Assembly (NCBI GenBank): GCA_031289775.1
Contig: JAITOY010000047.1
Location: forward strand, 37,695 to 101,694
DNA from: Synergistaceae bacterium
GTDB taxonomy: Bacteria > Synergistota > Synergistia > Synergistales > Synergistaceae
Direction of reading: 5' to 3'
Length of the DNA: 64,000 nt
In this document: piece by piece, positions 8,715 through 18,127 of the stretch
Position numbering within the stretch: position 1 is the first letter of the stretch
Layout: each line of letters begins with the position of its first letter
Made by a program: the position numbers and the translations under genes
The notes under the pieces: model-generated
What the model was told of the DNA's origin: nothing
The model's input: the letters and a program-made list of their open reading frames with translations, nothing else
Databases searched by the model: none

Positions 8715-10493
8715 CTATCTCCTCTGGCCGGCGTTCGGTTTCGAGTCGGTCGCGGCGCCGGATTTCTGTTTGAAAAACGTTTTGAACCACTTCGAGACCT
8801 CTCTGGGAAGTACCCTGTAGCCCTTGCGCTCCTTGGATATCCAAAGGAAGTAATCGCTGAAAAAAGCCTCCTGAAGAGCCCTTATGCCCTTTCCTTTGTT
8901 TTGTTTCAACAGAGAATACGTGTCCTTGATCGAGCGATCCTCGTCATTGTCCCATCTGAACGACGCCAGGGCGAAACAGATGTCCTTTACGTCGGAGACA
9001 GCCGGGAATATCGGGATTATGAGGCTGTTATCCTCCCAGTCGTAGACGCCGAACCCCTGGCCAGGGACGAGTATGACCCTCGGGATGCCGAACATCCTTA
9101 TCCTCGACGCGCGGAGCATATCGGGGTCGAGCGGCGTCAGATCCATCATTATCTCGCCGGCCCGCTGCGAGGATATCGGCACGCTTTTGTTCTGACAGAG
9201 GGGGGATATGTCGACGCGAGCGGAGTGCCCGGCGAGCGTCATAAATTCCTTTTTGTGGTTCAGCCCCTCCCTCAGTTCGAGCTTCATAGCCGGTACGCCC
9301 TGACCCTTGAACTTATTTCTGGCCATCGTGTATCTTGTCTTCCAGCGCTCCGTCTCGTTTGTCACATGTACGATGAGCCCGGAGAGGAACTTCGCCCTGT
9401 CATGCAGCGACATGACGTTCTGGATTATCTTGAGCGACTGATCGATGGACTCGCCCTGATCGATCTGCTCGGAACGCGGAGAGGCTTCGACAGCCTCCGG
9501 CTGATCATCTATAGAGCCCTCGAAGTCCTCGTCCTCGCAGGACGGCCCGGCTGGCTCGGGCTCTTTTTCGACCGGCGGCGCCGTTTTTTTGAATGGGGAA
9601 CCGCCGATTTCGGCGAAAGGGTCGAACGCGTCCTCCGGCTTTTGGTGTTCGCTTGAAGCGGCGGCATCTACGCTCTCCGCTTGCACGGCAGGTTCGTCGG
9701 GTTCGTTTGTCTGCGTGAGTTTTTTCTCAAAATTTTCCATCAAGAACCAGAACGCGTGCTCGGATGTCTCGTAATTTTTGCAGTTTTCCTTTATTATGTC
9801 TCTTTCTTTATTACCCGCCTCACGTATCCTCTTCGTCCTCATGTCAACCTCAATAGCGTCCCTCAGGCCGTTTTCAAGGTTGTTCAACATCTCGTCCAGA
9901 TCTGGCTTATCGACGAGGCCAGTGTCGTTGAACAAGGTGTTCATCGCCATGCGGCGCCGCATCTGGGAGGCCTTCAGCTCATTGTTGAAGCGCTCCAGTT
10001 TTTCATTGAGCGTGACTCCGCCGGAGGGCCCGTTGTACGTCTTGCCAAATATGAGGGCGTAGTTCTCCTTCAAGTAGTCCGTGAGTCTATTGTACTGATA
10101 CATGTCCACCGCGGACGGCTCCGCGATCTGCACCTCGAACGCGGGGTTCGGGGTCGTGTATTGCGAGCTGAGATGGCCGAAGTCTATAAAAAGCCGTTCG
10201 GCGTCGGTGAACACGAGTTCCTCCGGCGGCCCCGCGTCGATCTTGGCTTCGACAATCGACCAGAGCAAATCCCAAAAGTGCTGGGCTGCTTTCTGCCACA
10301 CGATCCGCATTTTTTTCTTGCTCTCTGTGTCGGAGGCGCTGCGCAGGGTCGCCATGTTTTTGCCAAGAATTTCCATCTGAGAGGCGAGTGTCGCTACGCT
10401 CTTGTTTTCCTTCCAATTTTCGACTATCCATCTTATTGCGTCGTCGCTTTTTTTTATATCGAACGACTTACCGCCAACGCTTTTTTCGGGCAT
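8715..10493 (-). CDS. Unknown protein, 592 aa
   Basis: No family recognised. The N-terminal 270 residues are mostly charged and helical. Residues about 275-355 form an acidic, Pro-rich, low-complexity linker. The last 240 residues look like a folded domain (RMFGIPRVILVPGQGFGVYD, then IIPIFP). There is no signal peptide or membrane segment, so it is probably cytosolic. ATG at 10493 has GGGGG 8 nt upstream; a GTG directly before it is less likely. It starts 50 nt after the other unknown gene of the pair and probably shares its transcript. Confidence 0.75.
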   Translation of the reverse strand: MPEKSVGGKSFDIKKSDDAIRWIVENWKENKSVATLASQMEILGKNMATLRSASDTESKKKMRIVWQKAAQHFWDLLWSIVEAKIDAGPPEELVFTDAERLFIDFGHLSSQYTTPNPAFEVQIAEPSAVDMYQYNRLTDYLKENYALIFGKTYNGPSGGVTLNEKLERFNNELKASQMRRRMAMNTLFNDTGLVDKPDLDEMLNNLENGLRDAIEVDMRTKRIREAGNKERDIIKENCKNYETSEHAFWFLMENFEKKLTQTNEPDEPAVQAESVDAAASSEHQKPEDAFDPFAEIGGSPFKKTAPPVEKEPEPAGPSCEDEDFEGSIDDQPEAVEASPRSEQIDQGESIDQSLKIIQNVMSLHDRAKFLSGLIVHVTNETERWKTRYTMARNKFKGQGVPAMKLELREGLNHKKEFMTLAGHSARVDISPLCQNKSVPISSQRAGEIMMDLTPLDPDMLRASRIRMFGIPRVILVPGQGFGVYDWEDNSLIIPIFPAVSDVKDICFALASFRWDNDEDRSIKDTYSLLKQNKGKGIRALQEAFFSDYFLWISKERKGYRVLPREVSKWFKTFFKQKSGAATDSKPNAGQRR

Positions 10494-10543
10494 CACAGAT
10501 TCCCCCAGTTACGAAATAACCGGATTGTTCACGGTTCCTCAAT

Positions 10544-11698
10544 TCAAAGCCCCACGCACTGACGTATGCGCGAGTACCAATCTCTGACCTCTATGCCGCC
10601 CAACACAGAGTTGCATGTGTATTGAGGATCTTTATCCCCGCCGAGCGAGCAGACATCGAGGCAGATCTCCCAATCGTCGCCTGTCATTGTCACGAACTTA
10701 TCGTTCTCGCCAGGCAGGCGGGTCTCTGGTATTATCCCGAACGCGACCTCACCGGCCTCGTCGACGAACCTCGTGACCTTGAACCGTTTGTCGCCAAGAT
10801 GTGCGGCGACCATTTCAAATCGCTCGCGTTTTTTCAGTCCCCTGGATTCGGCCTGTTTGTTTGAATCCGGAACCATTTCGATACCTATCCGGGACAATAT
10901 GGGCCAGAGCCTGAGATACGCTATCAGTTTCGCCATAAACTGTCTCCCGAATGACGCCATCGTTGCGAGGCACTCCTCTGAGCGATATTCAACGCCTGGA
11001 ATATGCTTCCAGAAAGCCTCGCCGAAGTTATGTTCCCCTCCGAGAGACCAGTCGCTGAAACCGAAAAGAAGGGCTTTCGAAATGGGCAACAAAAACTCGC
11101 TCCATCTCTCCGGCGTCGAGTTGATGATCTCCTTGGACACCGAGGCATTCCTCATAGTGAGCGGAACGACGCCATTTTCGAGCGCCAGGCCGGGCCACGG
11201 CCCGCCATCCTGGAGGTTCCTGTCGAGTATGACCTTTTCGGCATCCGTCGGTATGAAACATGGCTTGACGTAAGTTTTCCCTTTTTTGGGGATGTAGGCG
11301 TACCAGAGCGTCTCTCGTTTGTTGTCGGCTATCAGGCTCAGATCCGCCTCGCTTCTCGCGATCTTCGTCGTGTGGAGGAGATCCCCGAGAAGATGTACGC
11401 CGCGCCATTCGAGAGATTTGAGAGAAAGAGCGTCCTCGCCCTTTGTGATGAGGGCCGATATGCTCTCCGTGATGCTGTCCATCGAGTACTCCTTGACGGA
11501 CTTCCCGACTTTTATCTTCAGACTCCTCTCGGCGCCCTCAGCCCACGAAAAATGCACGAATTTTTTTTTGTTCGTGCTCGTGTTGAATATCCCCAATCTG
11601 GGGAGACTGTCGCTCCTAACGAGCAACAATGTCAAGTCGTCGTCCATAACCTCTTCCGCAATAGTAGCAAGATCTCCTTGTGAAGCCAAAAACATCAC
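10544..11698 (-). CDS. Unknown protein, 384 aa
   Basis: No family recognised. It has no signal peptide or transmembrane segment. The N-terminus is acidic (AEEVMDDDLTLLL), with Trp-rich stretches in the middle (RWSEFLLP, FSDWSLGGEHNFGEAFWKHIPG) and near the end (DDWEICLDVCSLGG). Start codons GTG (11698) and ATG (11695) are adjacent and the upstream GAGG is very close to both, so a start a few codons further in is possible. It is the first gene of a two-gene unit with the 592-residue protein. Confidence 0.7.
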   Translation of the reverse strand: MMFLASQGDLATIAEEVMDDDLTLLLVRSDSLPRLGIFNTSTNKKKFVHFSWAEGAERSLKIKVGKSVKEYSMDSITESISALITKGEDALSLKSLEWRGVHLLGDLLHTTKIARSEADLSLIADNKRETLWYAYIPKKGKTYVKPCFIPTDAEKVILDRNLQDGGPWPGLALENGVVPLTMRNASVSKEIINSTPERWSEFLLPISKALLFGFSDWSLGGEHNFGEAFWKHIPGVEYRSEECLATMASFGRQFMAKLIAYLRLWPILSRIGIEMVPDSNKQAESRGLKKRERFEMVAAHLGDKRFKVTRFVDEAGEVAFGIIPETRLPGENDKFVTMTGDDWEICLDVCSLGGDKDPQYTCNSVLGGIEVRDWYSRIRQCVGL

Positions 11699-11723
11699 CT
11701 CAGCGCTTTTGCCGTAATATGGA

Positions 11724-11788
11724 TGGGGGATTTATTGCTGGAGGCCTAGTAAGCAAACCATCAAAAACCAAGCGGCCTCCGCGCTCTC
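11724..11788 (+). repeat. Dispersed ~60-bp repeat, copy 2
   Basis: GGGGATTTAT, GGAGGCCTAGTAAG, then AAAACCAAGCGGCCTCCGCG. It matches the repeat throughout with scattered changes and lies between the rpsU terminator and the 384-residue gene. Confidence 0.6.
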
Positions 11789-11819
11789 ATTAACTTAATG
11801 AAGAAATTTCTCTGAGCGA

Positions 11820-11840
11820 TTCAATCAGCCCTTCCTTATG
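11820..11840 (-). repeat. Fragment of the dispersed repeat
   Basis: The minus strand reads AAGGAAGGGCTGATTGA, the left end of the dispersed repeat only. It is followed on the plus strand by TCTAATTCTAATT. Confidence 0.4.
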
Positions 11841-11901
11841 TCTAATTCTAATTTTACGTTTTTAATTATACATCATAGGTTACGAGTATCAATAAGCGTC
11901 T

Positions 11902-11937
11902 TTAAAGAAAAAGAGCCGGACTGCCAAAGCCCGGCTC
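11902..11937 (-). terminator. Rho-independent terminator of rpsU
   Basis: On the minus strand, GAGCCGG and CCGGCTC pair across an 11-nt loop, followed by TTTTTCTTT. Confidence 0.85.
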
Positions 11938-11974
11938 GTGAAATGGCAAGCTGATATAGCGCCGTCAAGGCCCG

Positions 11975-12160
11975 TCAATCCGCCTTCCTGTGCTTGTTGC
12001 GAACAGACGCTGCTTTCTTGCGCTTTTTTATCTCGCTCGGTTTTTCATAATGCTCATGTTTGCGCGCCTCTCTGAGGACTCCAACTTTTCGAAGCTCGCG
12101 TTTGAATCGTTTCAACGCATCCTCAATTGTCTCGTTTTCCCGCCGAACAACGCTCGTCAT
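11975..12160 (-). CDS. rpsU: 30S ribosomal protein bS21
   Basis: 61 residues, very basic, with the S21 signature of N-terminal RRENETIEDALKRFKRE and a Lys/Arg-rich C-terminus. It is part of the small-subunit platform and helps initiation. GGGGGG precedes the ATG by about 8 nt. It lies 230 nt downstream of the J-domain/HEAT gene with a repeat between, and its own terminator follows. Confidence 0.95.
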   Translation of the reverse strand: MTSVVRRENETIEDALKRFKRELRKVGVLREARKHEHYEKPSEIKKRKKAASVRNKHRKAD

Positions 12161-12290
12161 CTTCTGTCCCCCCTTCCCATCTGTGCCGGTCGAACGGTTA
12201 TCGTCCCGAGGTTCCTCCGCCCGACTGTCCGCCCCAGGGCGGTCACTTCCACGGAAGCGCCGATTAAATCGTTTAAACGAATTTCTACGC

Positions 12291-12361
12291 TTGGGAGCGC
12301 TGAGGCTGTCTGGCTTTCAATAGCTACCCTTCAGGCCTCTAACGATAAATCAGCCCTTCCC
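12291..12361 (-). repeat. Dispersed ~60-bp repeat, copy 3 (best preserved)
   Basis: Read on the minus strand it contains GGGAAGGGCTGATTTATCG, GAGGCCTGAAGGGTAGC and AGCCAGACAGCCTCAGCG. GAGGC-CTG and CAG-ACA-GCCTC can pair as a bulged hairpin. It lies between the J-domain gene and rpsU. Confidence 0.8.
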
Positions 12362-12393
12362 TGCCTATATGGGGACGCACTCTTTACGTTATT

Positions 12394-13419
12394 TTAACTC
12401 AGGTTTTGATCCCGCACAATAGTAGAAGCCCACACTCTGACAGCAGGTGATTTATGTTCCGTCATTAATTTCGTGATCGCAGGCATGAGCCAGGCGTGCA
12501 TCTTGTCTTTTTTCATCAGGCGCAGCAACGGAACCAGCACAGCCTCGTCGTCTTTTTTCAAAAGGCTCAACAGATCCACACTGTCTGGGAGGCTTAGGGT
12601 CTGCGGCCATGCGTTCAGGGCGAGCGCGACCACCGAGTCGGAATGGTGCGAGAGAAAAGCGGCATAACACTCCCTCGGAATAGCGTGGCGTTTGAACCAC
12701 TTCAGTATAAGCATGGAGTCTGAGATAGAAAAACTGCCGGCATGATACGCGAGAACGCGCGACAGGCCAACCGCCCTCGGAGAGGACGTGAAAAGGGCGA
12801 GAAGGCTATCCAGCACATCCGCCGTCGGCGCGTACCTGGAGAAATAATCTATGACCGCGCGCTTGATATCTTCCGTCGCTTCGCGCTGGGAGATGTTTTG
12901 AAGCGCGAGCGCCACGACCGCGGGGTGGCGGCTCCTGAGCCTGCGGAGGATCGCCTCCGTTCGATTGCGGGTTTTTACCTCGCTGCGGCGCGAGAGCAGC
13001 GCCTGCATTTCGGACTCCGCCCTCGATATTATGCTGCCAAGGAAGCGCACTCTCACGGGCGGAAGGTCGTAGTCGCAGGCCTTTTCGCCACTCCGATCGT
13101 TTTTCTTCCGGGAGAAGAGTTTTTTCCAGAACGTCTTGAAAATAGACTCGCGCTTCTCGCCAATATCCGCCGTCCGAACGGAACGGGATACGCCGGCGTC
13201 CGCGCTGTCGCGAACCGAGGCGCGATGAGATCCGCCCTTCGAGATGTCCTCCTTCAAGGTCATATACGCCTCGGTAATCTCGGCAAACTTCCTGGCGCCG
13301 TCAGGGCCGGCTACATCCGGATGATATGTCCTCGCGAGGCGTCTGAAGGCGGATTTTACCTCGTCCCAGCTCGCGTCCGCCGACAATCCGAGCGTCTTGA
13401 AATCGGTGTTCGACCTCAC
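12394..13419 (-). CDS. J-domain protein with HEAT-like C-terminus
   Basis: 341 residues from a GTG that overlaps the stop of the Hsp70-like gene by 4 nt (GTGA); an AGGTG lies 8 nt upstream. The open frame extends further, but this start fits the coupling. Residues about 5-60 form a J domain with the HPD motif ([10 protein letters not shown]). A linker rich in Lys and Arg follows, then helical repeats of HEAT type ([38 protein letters not shown]). It is probably the dedicated co-chaperone of the adjacent Hsp70. It lacks the Gly/Phe and zinc regions of DnaJ. Confidence 0.82.
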   Translation of the reverse strand: MRSNTDFKTLGLSADASWDEVKSAFRRLARTYHPDVAGPDGARKFAEITEAYMTLKEDISKGGSHRASVRDSADAGVSRSVRTADIGEKRESIFKTFWKKLFSRKKNDRSGEKACDYDLPPVRVRFLGSIISRAESEMQALLSRRSEVKTRNRTEAILRRLRSRHPAVVALALQNISQREATEDIKRAVIDYFSRYAPTADVLDSLLALFTSSPRAVGLSRVLAYHAGSFSISDSMLILKWFKRHAIPRECYAAFLSHHSDSVVALALNAWPQTLSLPDSVDLLSLLKKDDEAVLVPLLRLMKKDKMHAWLMPAITKLMTEHKSPAVRVWASTIVRDQNLS

Positions 13420-14990
13420 GGCACTGTCACCTGCTCCATCTCCGTTATCATCTTGTCTATGACTTCGAGGGCCTGCCATTGAAGCGAGTTGTCCTCGTTG
13501 CGAAGAGACCTGGCTTCTGTGAATACCACGCCGAGGCGCTGCTGGAAGTTGTCTGGAAATGACATTGAAAGGCGGGCAAGCCTGTCCTCCCGAACCCTCA
13601 GCTCCGTAAATATGTCGCAGGCAGCGACGCCGGATTCGTCGGACTCGAGGGATATAGTCTGTCTGCTAGTCTTTTTGCTCCTCTTCACCTCGACGTGAAG
13701 GAGACCGCCGCCGTCAACCCTGAAAAACACCTCGACAACCTCGCCGTCGAGGACGTTATCGACATACAGGCTCTGGAGCACACGGTTGAGGCTTCGTACC
13801 TTTCCCTCGCCCTGTACTATTGTAACCTCCAGGTTGCCGTTGCCATACGCGGTAAAGCTTCTTCTCGCCTCAGCGGGAAGCGGGGTTCCCCTGCCCAATA
13901 TCTGGACAACGCCACCGTCGGCGTTCATGACGCCCAGGCTGCGGCTGAGCACGTCGATAAGAAGCCGCTCGCTGCCCTGATTCGCGTACATCGCACTTCC
14001 TATTACGACCGCGTCCTCCGGACAGGAGCGAAGGTGTTCCGGCTCTTTGACCCTGGTCGACAGAAGCGACCTGAGGAATGGGATGCGGCTGCTGCCGCCC
14101 ACTGTAAGCAGTTTTTGCGGGATGTGCTTGTTCCACATGCGCGAGACCATGCTTACGATCTCGCCAATGATCGGGCGTATCAGGGTCTCGAATTCGCCTC
14201 GCGACACATCGAGCGCCCTGTCCCTTGAAGAAAGGCCGGCCGGAACCCGCCAGGAGACGCTGCTCGCGCTGCTGAGCGCGATTTTTACCATCTCCGCCTC
14301 CTTCATCATCAGGGAACCTCTCGGGTCGTCTGCCCTGGAAAACGGGATGCCCGTCCTCCTGCAGAGCCAATCCGCGAGGAGCTTGTCGAGGTCATAACCG
14401 CCGATGTCGTTGCAGCCTTTGCTCTCTATGACCTGATATATGCCGTTCTCACACTCGACAAGCGAAAGGTCGAGCGTGCCGGCGCCGAAGTCCAGGATCA
14501 AAAACCTTCCGTCCATGCCGATGGAGAGCGCCGCTGCCGTAGGCTCGTTCACTATCCGAACCCTTTCAAAACCGGCGGTCTGCGCCGCGCGCGCCAGGGC
14601 GCCGCGCTCCGGAAAACTGAAGTGGGCCGGCACCGCGAGGACGCATGAGGACACGAACGCGCCAAGGTGAGCCTCCGCGTCCTCGCGCAGGAGACACAGC
14701 AACGGGACAAGGAGCTCCTCCGGCGTGTACGTTCTGCCGCCCATACGGGCGACCCAGTCCGTTCCCAGATGGCGCTTCATATCCCACCAGGCAACCTGCG
14801 GGTCGATAAGAGCCAACTTTGCGGCGTCCTCTCCGGCGAGGAGTCCCTCGCCGGAGATCGCCACCATCGAGGATGTCCTCGTCGCGCCCCATCTGTTGGG
14901 TATGAGCTGAACGCCCTTACCCGGCAGGTCGATAGCCAACTGGGCGTACCTCGTGCCCAGATCGACTCCTATGACGGCATCTTCATTCAA
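13416..14990 (-). CDS. Hsp70-family protein (short, DnaK-like)
   Basis: About 524 residues, clearly shorter than the DnaK of this window (613). The ATPase domain is complete: [15 protein letters not shown] (phosphate 1), [28 protein letters not shown] (phosphate 2) and [13 protein letters not shown] (adenosine site). The substrate domain is short and most of the helical lid seems missing. TTG at 14990 has GGAGG 9 nt upstream; another TTG is at 14996. It is coupled to the J-domain gene. It recalls HscC-type Hsp70s, but the client is unknown. Confidence 0.85.
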   Translation of the reverse strand: MNEDAVIGVDLGTRYAQLAIDLPGKGVQLIPNRWGATRTSSMVAISGEGLLAGEDAAKLALIDPQVAWWDMKRHLGTDWVARMGGRTYTPEELLVPLLCLLREDAEAHLGAFVSSCVLAVPAHFSFPERGALARAAQTAGFERVRIVNEPTAAALSIGMDGRFLILDFGAGTLDLSLVECENGIYQVIESKGCNDIGGYDLDKLLADWLCRRTGIPFSRADDPRGSLMMKEAEMVKIALSSASSVSWRVPAGLSSRDRALDVSRGEFETLIRPIIGEIVSMVSRMWNKHIPQKLLTVGGSSRIPFLRSLLSTRVKEPEHLRSCPEDAVVIGSAMYANQGSERLLIDVLSRSLGVMNADGGVVQILGRGTPLPAEARRSFTAYGNGNLEVTIVQGEGKVRSLNRVLQSLYVDNVLDGEVVEVFFRVDGGGLLHVEVKRSKKTSRQTISLESDESGVAACDIFTELRVREDRLARLSMSFPDNFQQRLGVVFTEARSLRNEDNSLQWQALEVIDKMITEMEQVTVP

Positions 14991-15083
14991 AAGCAACTTC
15001 CTCCCGATGGCAGAACAAAACGATAGAAAAATCTGATCGAGCCTTTCGAGAAAAAATCAGCCTTTCTTTAATCGGCGTTTCCC

Positions 15084-16433
15084 TCACTCGTGCGAAAAAT
15101 CGACAATATCCAAGGGTTCTATCCCCTCCGTCAAAAGTATACCTCTGATCTCGGATTTGGGGTTGATCAAAATTTCTCTTCCGACAAAATTTTTCCCGGC
15201 CTTGACGTAAACCCTGATGTAGTGGGTCGTCCAGCCGGAGGCGAGCCCGCGTTCCGACTTCTCCACGAGCGCCGTGTCGCTCCTGCCTATCCATCTCGAC
15301 GCGTATCCTGACAACAGGCGCTCCGACAGGGCAACAGCCCTGGAGACGCGCTCCCTCACCGCTTGCTGGCCGGGACGACGCTCCATCGACGCTGCGTCCG
15401 TACCTGCTCGCGGCGAAAACGGGAAGACATGCACCCTGCCAAACCCAGCGGACTCGAGCAGCCCAAGACTGCGCCCGAACGCTTCGTCCGTCTCACCCGG
15501 AAAACCGGCTATGAGGTCGGTGGAAAGATGAACGTCGTCGCCCAATGTGCGGCGAACCGACCCGACGATCCGCGAAAAATCGGCCGAGTCATAACCCCTC
15601 CGCATCATCCGCAGAACCGAGTCGTCCCCGCTCTGGAGCGGGATGTGCAGATGGCGGCAAAAGACAGGCGACTCCTTCATGGCACGCAGCAGGTCGCCGC
15701 CGACGGCGAAGGGCTCGATCGAACCGAGCCTGAGCCTCGCGAGGCCGGGGATGGACGAGACCAGGTCTATCAGGCCCGCGAGGTTTGTCCCGCCAAATTC
15801 GTACCCTCCGAGGTGTATGCCGGTCAGCAGCACCTCGACACACCCAGAGGCGATTACCCGGGATACCTCTTCGCGAACGTCGGCCGGGGCTCTGGACGTC
15901 TGGGCGCCGCGCAAGCGCGGCACCGCGCAGTAAGAGCAGCTTCTCGAACAGCCGTCCTGCACCTTCACGAAAGCCCTCGTCCCAATCCTTGGCCTGTCTA
16001 GAAAAAGCTCGTCCCACTGTTTATTTTCCGAGACGTCGTCCGCCCGAAGCGATAAAACCCCGGCGCGAACCGGCGCCTCGAACCATCCTTCGAGGGCGTC
16101 TGGTATTTCCTGCTTCATTCTGTTGCCTACTACGATGTCCACCCCGAGGCGCGAGAGTTCTTCGTCGTCAAGCTCCTGCGCCGAACAGCCGCACGCCACG
16201 ATGACGGCGGACGGATTCGCCCGCCGCGCCCTGCGCAACAGCTTTCTCGTCTTCGCGTCGGCGACCGACGTCACTGAACAGGTGAATAAAAACACAATGT
16301 CCGGCGAACCGGGGTATGGGGTAAAGAGAGCCCCTCTGCGTTCGAGCATGGAGACTACGGCGTCGGCCTCGTAGTGGTTCGTCCTGCATCCAAGGGCAAC
16401 TACGGAGAACGTGCGCCCGGTTATTGCGCTCAC
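15084..16433 (-). CDS. mtaB: tRNA t6A37 methylthiotransferase MtaB family
   Basis: 449 residues. A radical-SAM methylthiotransferase that converts t6A37 to ms2t6A in tRNA. It has an N-terminal UPF0004 domain (SVVALGCRTNHYEAD, with further cysteines in FTCSV and ACGCS) for one [4Fe-4S] cluster, then the radical-SAM core with CSRSCSYC, and a C-terminal TRAM-like stretch. GTG at 16433 overlaps the rsmE stop by 4 nt (GTGA), which I prefer to the GTG at 16448. It is the last gene of prmA-rsmE-mtaB. Confidence 0.88.
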   Translation of the reverse strand: MSAITGRTFSVVALGCRTNHYEADAVVSMLERRGALFTPYPGSPDIVFLFTCSVTSVADAKTRKLLRRARRANPSAVIVACGCSAQELDDEELSRLGVDIVVGNRMKQEIPDALEGWFEAPVRAGVLSLRADDVSENKQWDELFLDRPRIGTRAFVKVQDGCSRSCSYCAVPRLRGAQTSRAPADVREEVSRVIASGCVEVLLTGIHLGGYEFGGTNLAGLIDLVSSIPGLARLRLGSIEPFAVGGDLLRAMKESPVFCRHLHIPLQSGDDSVLRMMRRGYDSADFSRIVGSVRRTLGDDVHLSTDLIAGFPGETDEAFGRSLGLLESAGFGRVHVFPFSPRAGTDAASMERRPGQQAVRERVSRAVALSERLLSGYASRWIGRSDTALVEKSERGLASGWTTHYIRVYVKAGKNFVGREILINPKSEIRGILLTEGIEPLDIVDFSHE

Positions 16434-17146
16434 GACAGGCGAAACCACCCACAGCCGACGATGACGGCCGTAGAGGAGCGCAGCACCCCGGCGCCGAGGC
16501 CAACCGGCCTGAAATTATTTTCAAGGAGCAGCGAGACCTCGCCCTCAGTCCAGTCTCCCTCCGGGCCTACGGCAAAGGCAACATCCCGCGCCCCGGACGC
16601 CTCCGATATCGGACGCGCCTCGGACGAGAGGAAGGCCGCGTATCTCGCCTCCGGGAACTCGGACCATTCTAGAGCGGCTGGCAAAATGGGCTCGCGCAAT
16701 TTCGTGACACTCGGATAACCGGAGACCTTCGAGCCCTCGTCGAGAATTCGCCGCCAGCGAGCCATTTTCTTCGGAAACTCTCCGGCAGATAACCTCGGAA
16801 CAGAGCGTTCGCACAAGAGCGGAAACATTTCGTACACTCCGAGCTCGGCCGCCGCTCGCAACGCCGCGTCGAACTGCTCCGATTTGAGCAGCCCAACGAG
16901 AAGGACGACCCTTCTACCCGCGCAACGAGTTTCCGACGATCCAACCGTCCTGAGACGGAGCCCGTCCAGTTTTTCGAGCCTCATCAGGAGATTGTGGCCG
17001 CCTTCATCAGGAAGCAGCCCCTCTATCATGGCGCCTTCGTAACAACGAAGCGACTTTACCAGATGGCGGGCCTGTCCCGAGTCGAGCCTCCAGACGTCAG
17101 CGCTTTCGCGCTCACATAGCTCAAGCCTGATTTTGGGCAGCGACAC
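16430..17146 (-). CDS. rsmE: 16S rRNA (uracil1498-N3)-methyltransferase
   Basis: 238 residues, the usual size. A SPOUT methyltransferase that modifies U1498 of 16S rRNA. The knotted C-terminal domain has the family motifs AVGPEGDWTEGEV and LGAGVLRSSTAV, with a PUA-like N-terminus (RHLVKSLRCYEGAMIEGL). GTG start, overlapping the end of prmA by 26 nt. Confidence 0.92.
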   Translation of the reverse strand: MSLPKIRLELCERESADVWRLDSGQARHLVKSLRCYEGAMIEGLLPDEGGHNLLMRLEKLDGLRLRTVGSSETRCAGRRVVLLVGLLKSEQFDAALRAAAELGVYEMFPLLCERSVPRLSAGEFPKKMARWRRILDEGSKVSGYPSVTKLREPILPAALEWSEFPEARYAAFLSSEARPISEASGARDVAFAVGPEGDWTEGEVSLLLENNFRPVGLGAGVLRSSTAVIVGCGWFRLS

Positions 17147-18017
17147 CCCACCAGTCCTCCCGCTGTAATTCTTCTAAGACAACCAGCCCAGCGCCGGCGA
17201 GCGCCGCGAGAAAAACTTCGCGCTCCCTCTCTATCATGCCGGAAAAAATGGCCGTCGCCCCGGGCCTCAGTACCTTCCTGACATCCGGCAGCATTTGGAT
17301 GAGGGGGTCGATCAGTATGTTCGCGAGCACGAGGTCGAAACCGTCGCCAACGTCGCTCAACAGGTCGCCGACCTCGAGCTTCACCCTCTCCATGTCCACT
17401 CCGTTAAGCTCGAAGTTGTTCCTGACCTCGCCGAGTACAGCCGGGTCGAGATCCCGTGAGACGATCCTCCTCGCGCCAAATTTTATCGCGGCGATCGTGA
17501 GGATTCCGGAACCGGTTCCCACGTCGATGACGTCGCTCGCGCCGGATCCGTCGGCCTCGCGCGCGGCAAAATAACGCTCCAGCAGCTCGAGGATCAGCTG
17601 CGTGCTCTCGTGATAACCTGTGCCAAAAGCGCTGCCTGGGTTGATGTAAAGCGGTATTCTGCCCTCGGGCTCCTTGCCCCTGTGCCAGGGCGCCATCACG
17701 ACGAGGCTTTTCCCAACCTCCAGAGGCGGGAACGCGTCCTCGCTCTGACGCGACCAGGGCTGGTTCTCTATCTTCCCCATATCCTCTATCCTGATCTCGC
17801 TCCACGGCTCCAGCGCGTCGAGAAGGCGGTTTCTCCAGTGGGACAAATCCTCGTCGGAGCGATAATATATGCGCATCCTCGTGCCGTTCGGCAGCTCCTG
17901 TACCTCGGTACCAATGCTGCCTGTAATTTCAGCGGCCGAGTACAAAATTTCCTCGCACTCCCGCGAGTCGACCGCGCCGCGGTCAAGAACCGTTATGTAC
18001 CACCAATAACTCCCCAT
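17121..18017 (-). CDS. prmA: Ribosomal protein uL11 methyltransferase
   Basis: 298 residues. PrmA trimethylates L11. The class I SAM fold has DVGTGSGILTIAA (motif I), an acidic loop after strand 2 and the LANILIDPL motif. The N-terminal L11-recognition domain contains the typical WWYITV and YYRSDEDLSHW stretches. GGGAGG sits 9 nt before the ATG. It heads the prmA-rsmE-mtaB unit and is separated from dnaJ by a terminator. Confidence 0.92.
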   Translation of the reverse strand: MGSYWWYITVLDRGAVDSRECEEILYSAAEITGSIGTEVQELPNGTRMRIYYRSDEDLSHWRNRLLDALEPWSEIRIEDMGKIENQPWSRQSEDAFPPLEVGKSLVVMAPWHRGKEPEGRIPLYINPGSAFGTGYHESTQLILELLERYFAAREADGSGASDVIDVGTGSGILTIAAIKFGARRIVSRDLDPAVLGEVRNNFELNGVDMERVKLEVGDLLSDVGDGFDLVLANILIDPLIQMLPDVRKVLRPGATAIFSGMIEREREVFLAALAGAGLVVLEELQREDWWGVAAQNQA

Positions 18018-18051
18018 GCCGCAACGCCTCCCAAAAAGAATTTATGATCAT

Positions 18052-18091
18052 GAAAAAATTTGGAGAGAAGGCCAGACGCCGCCTTCCCTCC
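18052..18091 (-). terminator. Terminator after dnaJ
   Basis: On the minus strand GGAG-GAAGG pairs with CCTTC-CTCC (one mismatch), followed by AAATTTTTTC. It separates the heat-shock genes from prmA. Confidence 0.65.
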
Positions 18092-18127
18092 ATTCTACAT
18101 CATTTCTATTTTTAGGAACACCGCGTA

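Noticed and set aside
15051..15083. Another dispersed repeat copy after the Hsp70-like gene
   Set aside because: Only GGCTGATTT on the minus strand matches; too short to tell from chance.
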